The notes below the pieces were generated by a model. That model searched no databases. It was not told the origin of the DNA and worked only from the letters and a program-made list of their open reading frames with translations. Below, piece by piece: positions 27,108-36,255 of a stretch of 64,000 nucleotides of DNA. The position numbers were made by a program, and so were the translations under genes. The stretch spans positions 1 to 64,000 of the forward strand of contig NZ_BOVK01000041.1 in the NCBI RefSeq assembly GCF_018403685.1, in the 5' to 3' direction. Source of the DNA: Xylanibacillus composti. GTDB taxonomy: Bacteria > Bacillota > Bacilli > Paenibacillales > K13. Each line of letters starts with the position of its first letter. Position 1 is the stretch's first letter.

Positions 27108-28019
27108 CTATGCTGATTTCGGATCAGCAGAACCTGGCTTCAAAGATTTGGCCTTTATCTCCAGCCAAACCTGACTTGCGATAAAGACGGAGGAGTAAGC
27201 CCCGGCTGTCAAGCCAATGACCATCGCAAGCGAGAACATGCGCAACGATTCACTGCCAAAGATGAACAGCGCCAGAGCGGCAAACAACACCGTTGCGGCC
27301 GTATTGATCGAGCGAGTAAGCGTCTGCCACAAGCTTTCATTCACAAGCTCTGCCAAATCGTCAAACCGTCTAATATTCGCTGTCTTTAGATTTTCTCGTA
27401 TGCGGTCGAACGTCACAATCGTATCGTTAATCGCATAGCCGATAATCGTTAATATGGCTGCAACAAAAGTCAGGTTCACTTCCAATCTGAAAATAGAAAA
27501 GATGCTGACCACCACAAAAGCGCCATGCAGCAGCGCAATGAGCGCGGATAGGGCAAAGCGCCATTCAAAGCGTATGCTAACGTAAAGGGCGATCCCCAGA
27601 CTAGCCATAGCCACAGCGAAGATGGCCTTGCGCCCCAGTTCTTTCGCCATGCCGGCATCAACTGTATTTTCTTCATACGCGACCTGCTCGCCATACTTCG
27701 ATTCAAATACGCCGATCAAGCCGGTTCGTTCATCTTCAGCCAATACCTTGTCAAAGCGAACGCTGACGCGGTCGTTATCACCGCCGATTGTCAGCTCTGG
27801 CGGGAGCTCCAAGCCAGCCTCCAGAAAGGCGGCTTCCGCCTCTTCTTTCGTAATCGTTGTTCCTACCGAAATATCCATTCGCGTGCCGGATGTGAAGTCC
27901 ACGCCATAATTGAGACCGAACGCTAACAACGCAACAATCCCGGCTATTGTTATAATCGCAGAGATAAGGAAGGGCTTGCGTCGAATGCGAACAAAGTCGA
28001 ACTTTACTTTATAACTCAC
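27108..28019 (-). CDS. secF: Protein translocase subunit SecF
   Basis: SecF is a membrane partner of SecD that uses the proton motive force to aid protein export. The 303-residue protein has the N-terminal FGLNYGVDFTSGTRMDI motif after helix 1, a periplasm-side domain, and five C-terminal helices with the GYAINDTIVTFDRIREN motif. The start is GTG (VSYKVKFDF), six bases after GGAGGAGG, and overlaps the end of secD by 11 nt. SecD and SecF are separate here, unlike the fused SecDF of Bacillus subtilis. Confidence 0.95.
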   Translation of the reverse strand: MSYKVKFDFVRIRRKPFLISAIITIAGIVALLAFGLNYGVDFTSGTRMDISVGTTITKEEAEAAFLEAGLELPPELTIGGDNDRVSVRFDKVLAEDERTGLIGVFESKYGEQVAYEENTVDAGMAKELGRKAIFAVAMASLGIALYVSIRFEWRFALSALIALLHGAFVVVSIFSIFRLEVNLTFVAAILTIIGYAINDTIVTFDRIRENLKTANIRRFDDLAELVNESLWQTLTRSINTAATVLFAALALFIFGSESLRMFSLAMVIGLTAGAYSSVFIASQVWLEIKAKSLKPGSADPKSA

Positions 28020-29268
28020 TGATTTCCTCCTCCTTAACCCCGAAGTATGCCGGCTTGGTAACCAGGCGGCCGCGAACCAACAGATGCAGCAGCCATCTGG
28101 ACAGCAGCACATTCGTCACCATGCTGACCAGAATGCTGAAGATCAGCGTCAGGGCAAAGCCCTGCACCATCCCGGTGCCGATAAAGTACAGCACGACCGC
28201 AGCAAGAATCGTGGTAATGTTCGCATCCAGAATAGTCCGCAGCGAGTTGCGAAAACCGGACCTTAAGGAGGAGAACAGCGATTTGCCGCTGCGAATTTCC
28301 TCCTTGATCCGTTCATTGGTTAGAATGTTGGCGTCTACCGCCATGCCGATGCCAAGCACGAGCGCGGCGATGCCCGGCAGCGTCAGCGTCGCCTTCATCC
28401 AATACAACACCAAAAGCAGCAGCCAGGTATATGTGATCAAAGTAATGCTCGCCACTACTCCCGGCAAGCGATAGAACACCAGCATAAAGAGAAGAATGAT
28501 GACCGAACCGATCGTCGCAGCAGTCAAGGTCTGCTCCAACGACAACTGGCCAAGCGTAGCGCCAACGCTCTGGGTATACAGCTCAGTCAGCCGCACAGGC
28601 AGCGCTCCCAGGTTAATCGTCTGCGCCAGCTGCCTTGCCTCTTCAATCGTATTGCTGCCTGTAATTGTAGCATTACCGTCGCGCATTACCCCTTGCACAA
28701 CAGGTGCGGATTGAAGCTGGTCATCCATGTAGATGGCCAATGGCTGATGAAGCAGTCTTTGCGTGATTTCCGCAAACTTCTGCGGGTCCTTCACTTGAAT
28801 GGCTACAATTGGCTGGTTCGTGTCAGCGTGGAACTCCACCTTCGCGCCGCCTTCCACGAAATCGCTGCCGTCCATTTCGATCTTGCAATAATCCGTCGGC
28901 GATTCGCAGCCTTGGCTGCTGCGGAAGGTAAGCTCCGCAGGCTCCCTCAGAATGCGGCGAACCTCCTCTTGATTCTCCACGCCGGCCAGCTTGACGCGTA
29001 TGCGGTTGTCTCCTTCCGGCGTTACCTCCGGCTCTGCCACCTTGCTCGCATTGGCGCGCGATTCAATGCTGCGCGCCGCTTGGCGAAGCACTTCCCGGGT
29101 CAGCGTCCCGTTCTCGTTAATCGGCTCCGCTTCGTATAAAATTTCAAACCCGCCCTTCAGATCAAGGCCCAGTTTGATATTGTCCATAATATGCGGACTT
29201 GTGGCTGCTATCGTTGCAAACAGAGCAACCACAATAACAAAAAATGCGGCGATTCGCTTGAAATCCAT
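28009..29268 (-). CDS. secD: Protein translocase subunit SecD
   Basis: SecD forms the SecDF translocation motor with SecF. The 419-residue protein has the signature NIKLGLDLKGGFEILYEA after the first helix, the large outer domain, and the conserved GMAVDANILTNERIKEE in the helix bundle. The ATG giving MDFKRIAAFF is used; AAGGGAG lies about 15 bases upstream, longer than ideal, but the in-frame TTG further up has no site at all. A sigma-A promoter lies about 50 bp upstream. Confidence 0.94.
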   Translation of the reverse strand: MDFKRIAAFFVIVVALFATIAATSPHIMDNIKLGLDLKGGFEILYEAEPINENGTLTREVLRQAARSIESRANASKVAEPEVTPEGDNRIRVKLAGVENQEEVRRILREPAELTFRSSQGCESPTDYCKIEMDGSDFVEGGAKVEFHADTNQPIVAIQVKDPQKFAEITQRLLHQPLAIYMDDQLQSAPVVQGVMRDGNATITGSNTIEEARQLAQTINLGALPVRLTELYTQSVGATLGQLSLEQTLTAATIGSVIILLFMLVFYRLPGVVASITLITYTWLLLLVLYWMKATLTLPGIAALVLGIGMAVDANILTNERIKEEIRSGKSLFSSLRSGFRNSLRTILDANITTILAAVVLYFIGTGMVQGFALTLIFSILVSMVTNVLLSRWLLHLLVRGRLVTKPAYFGVKEEEISEL

Positions 29269-29317
29269 TACTATAAACGAGCTCCCTTCCCAACAATCCT
29301 TTTTTTTCAATAGCCCT

Positions 29318-29347
29318 ATTATAAACTAGTGCAAAAATACAAGTCAA
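29318..29347 (-). promoter_or_regulatory. Sigma-A promoter of secD-secF
   Basis: Minus strand TTGACT (29342-29347), 18-bp spacer, TATAAT (29318-29323). The -35 box is embedded in the T-run of the comN terminator, so terminator and promoter share bases. Confidence 0.75.
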
Positions 29348-29377
29348 AAAACCCTGTCCGCCAGCAACAGGACAGGG
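29346..29377 (-). terminator. Terminator of comN
   Basis: CCCTGTCC, 10-nt loop, GGACAGGG on the minus strand, followed by TTTTTT which runs into the -35 box of the secD promoter. Confidence 0.85.
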
Positions 29378-29391
29378 AGCCCAAACAAAGC

Positions 29392-29700
29392 CTAGAATTC
29401 AATTCCTTTATAAGCGTTCAACGTCATCTGATTCATAAACTTGGTAATCTTCAGCGTCAAAATATCATTGACTATCCGATGCAGCCGGGGCATGCCGGTC
29501 TTGATGTACGGCTCGCTGACACACTGCCACACATCTGCACCTGTCACTTGCTCATAACCGAGCAGGCGGAATTCTTCTGCCTTGCTGATGCAGAGCTCTT
29601 CAATAACCCTGCTCATATAGGCCTCGTCCCATTCCTCATCATTCCGGGCCTGATCCTCTTCGTAATCATCCTCTTCAACAGGAATCTGTTCTTCTGCCAT
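29392..29700 (-). CDS. comN: Post-transcriptional regulator, ComN family (YrzD)
   Basis: A 102-residue acidic protein of the ComN family. In Bacillus ComN controls comE mRNA and interacts with DivIVA. The family core is visible as EEWDEAYMSRVIEELCISKA, RLLGYEQVTGADVWQCV and PRLHRIVNDILTLKITKFMN. The ATG has AGGAAG close upstream. It sits between secD and spoVB, the order found in Bacillus, and has its own strong terminator. Whether it controls competence here is unknown, as no com genes lie in the window. Confidence 0.88.
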   Translation of the reverse strand: MAEEQIPVEEDDYEEDQARNDEEWDEAYMSRVIEELCISKAEEFRLLGYEQVTGADVWQCVSEPYIKTGMPRLHRIVNDILTLKITKFMNQMTLNAYKGIEF

Positions 29701-29847
29701 GCTTCCTAACCCCCGTTCAACAGCCTTGCTCCTGTGTCTTAACAGTATTCGCGATCAACGCCGAAAATCCTGCCTCGATCGTGCAAAGCCTTAGTCTAAA
29801 TCTGACGTGGACTTGCATATTCATAGGGAGAGAAAGGGGCGGACAAA

Positions 29848-31449
29848 GTGAACAAGCTTTCCGTAACACATAAACAAACCTTTATACAGGGAACGATGAT
29901 CTTATTGGGTGCTGGCGTCTTGAACCGCTTGCTGGGCTTTGTGCCGCGCATTCTGCTTCCCCGCTATATCGGCAAGGAAGCCTTGGGCCTGTATCAGATG
30001 GCGTATCCCCCATTTATTGTGCTGGTTACCCTGATTACAGGCGGCATTCCACTCGCCGTGTCCAAATTTGTCGCGGAAGCAGAAGCGCAGGGCAATGAAG
30101 ACGCGGTCCGGCGCATTCTTATCACGGCTCTGTGCTTGACTGTTCCGCTCAGCATCGGCTTTGCGCTCATTTGCCTCTGGATCGCCCCTTGGCTGTCTAC
30201 CAGAATCTTTACCGACAGCAGGGTGCTCTATGCGTTCTTGGTCATGAGCCCCATCATCATTCTGGTCAGCGTATCCTCTGTCTTTCGCGGCTATTTCCAA
30301 GGCCGTCACAATATGATTCCAACCGCGGCTTCGCAAATCGTGGAAACCATCGCGCGAAGTGTAGCGACATTGGCCATGTCTGTCGCCATGCTGCCATACG
30401 GAGTAGAATATGCGGCTGCTGGCGCAATGGCAGGCGTCCTTCTGGGTGAAATGCTGGGCTTGGCTGTTTTGCTTTGGCAGTATGCGCGCACACGCAAGCA
30501 AAAGCTGCCGAAAGCTCAGGCAGCTATTGGAACAGGCGGCAGCTTGAGACTCCATCTGCGGACAATGAAAAAGCTCCTGACTGTATCCATTCCCGTGACC
30601 GGGAGCAAGCTGGTCGGTTCCTTCTCCTACTTCTTCGAATCCGTAGTCATTGTTCGCAGCCTTGCAGCTGCGGGCGTCGCAGCGGCCGTCACCACAGCTC
30701 AATACGGCATGCTCTCAGGCATGGTGATCCCCATCCTGCTGCTGCCCGGCGCCTTGACCTATTCCCTGGCCGTTTCCCTCGTCCCTTCGTTGTCGGAAGC
30801 CGCCTCGCGCAAGAACATGCGGCTGATCCATATGCGGCTGCACCAGTCCCTTCGATTGGCGCTTGTGACCGGCGCTCCTTTCGCTGTATTCATGTATGTG
30901 CTGGCAGCGCCGATCTGCTACTTCCTGTATCGGGATCTGGAAGCTGGCGAAATGCTGCGCTTGATCGCACCCGCCGCCATTTTCATGTATTTCCAGGCGC
31001 CGCTGCAAGCTGCCCTGCAAGCGCTGGACAAACCAGGCGCCGCCTTGTTGAACACCTTGGCCGGCTCGATCGTCAAGCTGCTGCTCATTTATTTGCTTGC
31101 AGCCAAGACGAATCTGGGCATATCGGGCGCGGTCATCGCGATAGGCATCAACATCGTATTGGTGACGCTGCTGCATTGGCAAAGTGTAGTCCGGGCAACC
31201 GGCGTTCGTCTCCCGGCCGCAGACTTTCTGAAAGTCGCAGCAGCGGCTGTCGGCATGGGCATCATCTGTTATGTCATCATGTATAAGCCTTTGCCGTTTG
31301 TCCCTTCCCAAGATTTGGCCCGCTTTTTGTTCGCCGGCATAACGGGCATGACTCTCTATGTCGCCGCTCTCTTTCCGTTGGGGCTTGTCGACAAGCAGGA
31401 TTTGACCCGCATTCCTTGGATCGGCCGCAAGCTGGCACGCTATTTCTGA
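29848..31449 (+). CDS. spoVB: Stage V sporulation protein B
   Basis: A 533-residue multidrug/oligosaccharidyl-lipid/polysaccharide (MOP) family protein with about 14 helices. In Bacillus SpoVB is needed for spore cortex synthesis and is thought to flip a lipid-linked precursor in the mother cell. Typical features: LLGAGVLNRLLGFVPRILLPRYIG in the first helix region and FRGYFQGRHNMIPTA near residue 150. The start is GTG with AAGGGG eight bases upstream. A CATATTCAT upstream could be a weak sigma-E -10, but its -35 is poor. Its stop overlaps that of the convergent DUF421 gene by 10 nt. Confidence 0.92.
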   Translation: MNKLSVTHKQTFIQGTMILLGAGVLNRLLGFVPRILLPRYIGKEALGLYQMAYPPFIVLVTLITGGIPLAVSKFVAEAEAQGNEDAVRRILITALCLTVPLSIGFALICLWIAPWLSTRIFTDSRVLYAFLVMSPIIILVSVSSVFRGYFQGRHNMIPTAASQIVETIARSVATLAMSVAMLPYGVEYAAAGAMAGVLLGEMLGLAVLLWQYARTRKQKLPKAQAAIGTGGSLRLHLRTMKKLLTVSIPVTGSKLVGSFSYFFESVVIVRSLAAAGVAAAVTTAQYGMLSGMVIPILLLPGALTYSLAVSLVPSLSEAASRKNMRLIHMRLHQSLRLALVTGAPFAVFMYVLAAPICYFLYRDLEAGEMLRLIAPAAIFMYFQAPLQAALQALDKPGAALLNTLAGSIVKLLLIYLLAAKTNLGISGAVIAIGINIVLVTLLHWQSVVRATGVRLPAADFLKVAAAAVGMGIICYVIMYKPLPFVPSQDLARFLFAGITGMTLYVAALFPLGLVDKQDLTRIPWIGRKLARYF

Positions 31450-32123
31450 GATTTGTCCATCTTGTTGACGAACAGCTTGCCCTTATGGTCAATTGTGCAG
31501 AGAAAGACATCCTTAAAATCCCGAACCTCGTAGCGCTGCAGTTCATTTTTGAGCCAAAAGCGGGTCTTCCCGATGGCTTCCAGATTATCATCGCGCACCT
31601 TGCCATCCATGATGAGCGGAACCGGAAGACCCTCGTAGCGTATTTTGCCGTTAGCCGAGCCCGTTTTCGGAAATTCGCTTTTCTGGACGACGTTCAATTT
31701 TCCTGACGTCTCCAAGATGGCGAACTCCACGTCTGCCACGTTCGTCACATTCCGTTCTCTTAGCTGCAGCATCAGATCGTCAAGGTTGTAACGCTGCTTC
31801 CTCATCTCTTGACGGTCCAGCTTGCCATTGCGGATCAAGTAGCTTGGCCGACCGTCAAAAAGAAGACGCAGCTTGCGGCTTTTGAGAGTAATCCACGATA
31901 TGATAATTTGGATCGAGACCAGCGTGGCGATCGGGAGCAAGCCTTTGACCATCTCATTATTTGGATTTTCCACTACAATCGCAGCCATTTCGGCGATCGT
32001 AATCGATATGACCAGATCAAACACCGACAATTTGCCAATTTCTCTCTTGCCCATAAGCCTCAACACCAAAAACAAGACAAAGTAAATGAGCACTGTGCGA
32101 AACAGAATCGCAGACCATTCCAT
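31440..32123 (-). CDS. yrbG: DUF421 (YetF/YrbG family) membrane protein
   Basis: A 227-residue protein with three N-terminal helices (residues about 5-80) and a soluble C-terminal domain. The conserved LRLMGKREIGKLSVFDLVISITI lies in helix 1-2 and PSYLIRNGKLDRQEMRKQRY marks the DUF421 domain. Related proteins in Bacillus act in spores, and one is linked to germination, but the activity is unknown. The ATG has a weak, distant GGGG-type site. It faces spoVB and the two coding regions overlap at their ends. Confidence 0.87.
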   Translation of the reverse strand: MEWSAILFRTVLIYFVLFLVLRLMGKREIGKLSVFDLVISITIAEMAAIVVENPNNEMVKGLLPIATLVSIQIIISWITLKSRKLRLLFDGRPSYLIRNGKLDRQEMRKQRYNLDDLMLQLRERNVTNVADVEFAILETSGKLNVVQKSEFPKTGSANGKIRYEGLPVPLIMDGKVRDDNLEAIGKTRFWLKNELQRYEVRDFKDVFLCTIDHKGKLFVNKMDKSQK

Positions 32124-32261
32124 TGTCGTACCGTCCCCTTCCTTGCTCCTAGTGTCACCCGGTGTGCGGCTAGTTCATGCTTGGAAGTTTTGTACTAAAA
32201 AGCTGACCGGCTCCATACATATGGGATAAGCACATCACTCGTGAAAGGCGGTATGCCAAGG

Positions 32262-32651
32262 ATGAATCCGTTGAACAAAATGCGATCCATTCGCGTGACT
32301 TCACCACTCCCGGCCGGGTTGCTTTATGCCTTCGCCACTATGATTTTGTGCACGCTGCTCGTGTCGCTGCTGCTTGTGTTTACCAGCATGCGCGAGCAAA
32401 GCCTGTCGCTGTATGTTTATCTCATACACGGCGCAGCCCTGTTGTGCGGGGGCTTGACTGCGGGCAAGCGTTCCGGCTTCAAAGGCTGGTACTTCGGCGG
32501 CGTTACCGGACTGCTCTATGCCCTGCTCATCGTCCTCGTCAGCTTTCTGGGCTTTGATGCGGGATGGAGCATACATACCGGCATATTGGCCGTTATGTCC
32601 TTCCTGATTGGTGCAGTTGGCGGCATGATTGGCGTGAATCTGAGAAAATAG
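32262..32651 (+). CDS. TIGR04086 family membrane protein (YrzE-like)
   Basis: A 129-residue four-helix membrane protein of the TIGR04086 family. The hydrophobic helices are near residues 18-42, 50-67, 75-95 and 102-122, with the small-residue loop GGLTAGKRSGFKGWYFGG between helices 2 and 3 and GAVGGMIGVNLRK at the end. Function is unknown; family members sit between spoVB/yajC genes in Bacillales. I start at the ATG giving MNPLNKMRSI because AAAGGCGG lies about 10 bases upstream; an ATG three codons earlier is too close to it. Confidence 0.78.
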   Translation: MNPLNKMRSIRVTSPLPAGLLYAFATMILCTLLVSLLLVFTSMREQSLSLYVYLIHGAALLCGGLTAGKRSGFKGWYFGGVTGLLYALLIVLVSFLGFDAGWSIHTGILAVMSFLIGAVGGMIGVNLRK

Positions 32652-32686
32652 TACATTTATAACTGTTTCTACTCCCCTATGCGTGA

Positions 32687-32692
32687 TATAAT
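32687..32692 (+). promoter_or_regulatory. Extended -10 promoter of the PAP2 gene
   Basis: GTGATATAAT gives a perfect TATAAT with a TGA extension. The -35 region is a poor match. The start codon of the PAP2 gene is about 40 nt downstream. Confidence 0.55.
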
Positions 32693-32731
32693 ACGTATCC
32701 GTTATAGTTCGCATTATAGGGGGAAAGCACC

Positions 32732-33592
32732 TTGACGCTGTTTCATTCCATGCCCCATGTCATGGCCTATATGATCGTCACCATGGCCGTCTTAACCGGC
32801 TTTGTTACACGCAAGCAGCCGTTAGGCGCAGCGGCCACGTTCATCAGACAGTTGTGGACATCGAGAAAGCACCTTTATCATTTCATTGCAGTACTCTGCA
32901 TCCTGCTCATCAACAAGCTGGAGCTGCAGGTGGAGAACCATCTCGGAAAGCAGCCTGATTTCACCGCATCCTTCTACAAGCTGGAAGGGAATTTTGTTTA
33001 TTTGGTGCAATCCATCTTCGAGCATCCATGGCTGACGGCCTATACATCGTTTTTCTATGTAGTTGTCTTCTCTGCCATCTTGATGGCGTCAATGGTCATC
33101 TATTCGTTCCAGCGAAATGACACGTTGTTTTATGCGCTTTGCTATGCGATCATGCTTAACTATATGATTGCGATCCCGTTCTACTTGTTTTTTCCTGTGA
33201 AGGAAGTCTGGGCATTTCCACCGATTGAAGTGCGCTTCTTGATGATCGATGTGTTCCCGACCTTTGAAACCACTTATCGGAACCTGTCCGGACTGGACAA
33301 TTGCTTTCCGAGCCTGCACACTTCATTGTCTGTTACGCTGGCCATACTGGCGACGCGATCGGGCAGCAGAAGGTGGAAATGGTTTACCATTTGGTCGGCG
33401 ATTACGGTTATTTTTTCCATCTTCTGCCTAGGCATTCACTGGTTCACCGACATGATAGGCGGCCTCTTGCTCGGTTGGTTCGCCGCTACCTTCGCCCTAC
33501 GTCTGGCGGAGCGCGATGTTATCTGGAGTTTGCTTCCTGCTTCAATCCGGCTCAAGAGCAAGAAATCGCTGCCCATGCAGGAGCATATGTAA
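32732..33592 (+). CDS. PAP2-family (inositolphosphotransferase type) membrane phosphatase
   Basis: A 286-residue polytopic membrane protein with a PAP2 active site: CFPSLHTS (His196) and GIHWFTDMIGG (His236, Asp240). The arrangement resembles the Aur1/Ipt1-like branch of PAP2, which acts on lipid phosphates. About six helices are visible and the N-terminal half is unrelated to classical PgpB. Substrate is unknown; undecaprenyl or phosphatidic acid phosphates are plausible. The start codon is TTG, five bases after AGGGGGAAAG. A bidirectional terminator follows. Confidence 0.82.
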   Translation: MTLFHSMPHVMAYMIVTMAVLTGFVTRKQPLGAAATFIRQLWTSRKHLYHFIAVLCILLINKLELQVENHLGKQPDFTASFYKLEGNFVYLVQSIFEHPWLTAYTSFFYVVVFSAILMASMVIYSFQRNDTLFYALCYAIMLNYMIAIPFYLFFPVKEVWAFPPIEVRFLMIDVFPTFETTYRNLSGLDNCFPSLHTSLSVTLAILATRSGSRRWKWFTIWSAITVIFSIFCLGIHWFTDMIGGLLLGWFAATFALRLAERDVIWSLLPASIRLKSKKSLPMQEHM

Positions 33593-33610
33593 GCAGCGCC
33601 CTGAAGAAAA

Positions 33611-33654
33611 AAAAGCTCCGTTCGCCATCATGCTTCTGGCGAACGGAGCTTTTT
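33611..33654. terminator. Bidirectional terminator between the PAP2 gene and yajC
   Basis: A perfect 12-bp stem GCTCCGTTCGCC (33615-33626) / GGCGAACGGAGC (33638-33649) is flanked by A-runs on the left and T-runs on the right, so it works for both the PAP2 gene (plus) and the ruv-queA-tgt-yajC operon (minus). Confidence 0.92.
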
Positions 33655-33669
33655 GCGTCCCAATCGGAA

Positions 33670-33987
33670 TTAGGACTCGCTGCTTTCTTCCTTGCTCTTA
33701 ACAGAATTGATCGCGCTTCGATCTATCGTCAGCTTCGTTGCGTCATTCACCCGAATCACTGCCGTATCGTCGGTCAATTCCACGATGGTGGCATGGATGC
33801 CGCCAATCGTTACGATTTTGTCCCCCTTGGACAAGTTCAACAACATCATGTTGCGTTGTTTTTGCCGCTTCTGCTGCGGGCGGATGAGCAAAAAGTAGAA
33901 GATCGCAAACATCAGCACGAGCGGCCATAACAAGTTGAACAACGATGCGCCGGCACTTACTGGTTCGGCGGCTAGAAACATAGACAT
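33670..33987 (-). CDS. yajC: Preprotein translocase accessory subunit YajC
   Basis: A 105-residue single-helix membrane protein of the YajC family that associates with SecDF. One helix (LFNLLWPLVLMFAIFYFLLIRP) is followed by the family hallmark RPQQKRQKQRNMM and the KGDKIVTIGGIHATIVEL domain. ATG MSMFLAAE with AGGAGG ten bases upstream is chosen; the frame continues upstream without a site. It is the last gene of the operon starting at ruvC; secDF itself is 5 kb away. Confidence 0.92.
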   Translation of the reverse strand: MSMFLAAEPVSAGASLFNLLWPLVLMFAIFYFLLIRPQQKRQKQRNMMLLNLSKGDKIVTIGGIHATIVELTDDTAVIRVNDATKLTIDRSAINSVKSKEESSES

Positions 33988-34046
33988 ATGTATGCTTCCT
34001 CCTTTATATAGTGTAAAATCATGAACCCCCAACGGCCAAGTCAATC

Positions 34047-35195
<1,149 letters not shown>

Positions 35196-36245
35196 TTAGT
35201 AAATCAGCATGGCATCGCCAAAGCTAAAGAAGCGGTACCGCTCCTGAACCGCCTCGCGATAAGCGCGCAGGACATTCTCCCGTCCAGCCATGGCGCTGAT
35301 CAGCATCAATAACGTTGATTTCGGCAGATGGAAGTTCGTTAACAGCACGTCAACGAGCCGAAAAGGATAACCGGGATAAATAAAGATGCTCGTCCATCCC
35401 GAGCACGCCTTATAATCGCCCTCAGGAAACCGGTTGGCCAATGTTTCCAAGGTACGGGCTGAAGTCGTGCCTACTGCGGCCACCCGACTTCCGCGACGCT
35501 TAGCCTCGCGAAGGACAGAAGCCGTCTGTTCCGAAATGGCGTAATATTCCGCATGCATGTCATGATCCTCTACTCGCTCGGCCGAAACGGGCCGAAACGT
35601 GCCAAGACCTACATGCAGGGTAACATAGGATAAAATTATACCCTTTTCCTCCAGCTTCCGCAAATAGTCCTTGGTGAAATGAAGACCTGCCGTTGGCGCA
35701 GCGGCCGAGCCCTCCTCTTCGGCGTATACCGTCTGATAGCGGTCCCGGTCTGCAAGACTTTCCCGAATATACGGAGGAAGTGGCATTTGGCCAAGCCGAT
35801 CCAGCAGCTCATTGAAGATGCCCTGGTAAGCAAAGCGCACGATTCGCGCTCCCATCTCGCCCTCTTCATCCACGGTTGCTGTAAGAAGCGGTTCGTCGCC
35901 TTCTTCCTTCATCCCAAAGCCAATTACGGTTCCTCGCTTCAGTCTTTTGGCCGGCTTCGCCAGCGTTTCCCAACGGTCCTCGCCTAACGACTTCAGAAGC
36001 AGCAGTTCCACATGCGCGCCCGTATCCATCTTCACGCCTTGCAGACGAGCAGGAAGCACCTTGGTATTGTTCAGCACCAGCACATCGCCGGGATTCAAAT
36101 AGTGAACCAGTTGCTCAAATTGCTCATGGCGGTATTCACCAGTTTGTTTGTTCAGGGCAAGCAGCCGCGAAGCAGTGCGCTCCGCAAGCGGCGTCTGCGC
36201 GATTAGCTCCTCGGGCAAATCAAAGTCAAATAAGTCCACATTCAT
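35196..36245 (-). CDS. queA: S-adenosylmethionine:tRNA ribosyltransferase-isomerase QueA
   Basis: QueA converts preQ1-tRNA to epoxyqueuosine-tRNA using the ribosyl group of SAM. The 349-residue protein has [16 protein letters not shown], the conserved [21 protein letters not shown] and [17 protein letters not shown] use the ATG giving [11 protein letters not shown]. The possible site AAAGGAT is about 15 bases upstream and overlaps the end of the SpoIID-like gene, so translation may be coupled. Tgt follows. Confidence 0.95.
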   Translation of the reverse strand: MNVDLFDFDLPEELIAQTPLAERTASRLLALNKQTGEYRHEQFEQLVHYLNPGDVLVLNNTKVLPARLQGVKMDTGAHVELLLLKSLGEDRWETLAKPAKRLKRGTVIGFGMKEEGDEPLLTATVDEEGEMGARIVRFAYQGIFNELLDRLGQMPLPPYIRESLADRDRYQTVYAEEEGSAAAPTAGLHFTKDYLRKLEEKGIILSYVTLHVGLGTFRPVSAERVEDHDMHAEYYAISEQTASVLREAKRRGSRVAAVGTTSARTLETLANRFPEGDYKACSGWTSIFIYPGYPFRLVDVLLTNFHLPKSTLLMLISAMAGRENVLRAYREAVQERYRFFSFGDAMLIY

Positions 36246-36255
36246 ATGCTTTTGT

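Noticed and set aside
29760-29847. Sigma-E promoter before spoVB
   Set aside because: CATATTCAT fits the -10 only partly and no acceptable -35 lies at 14-15 bp.
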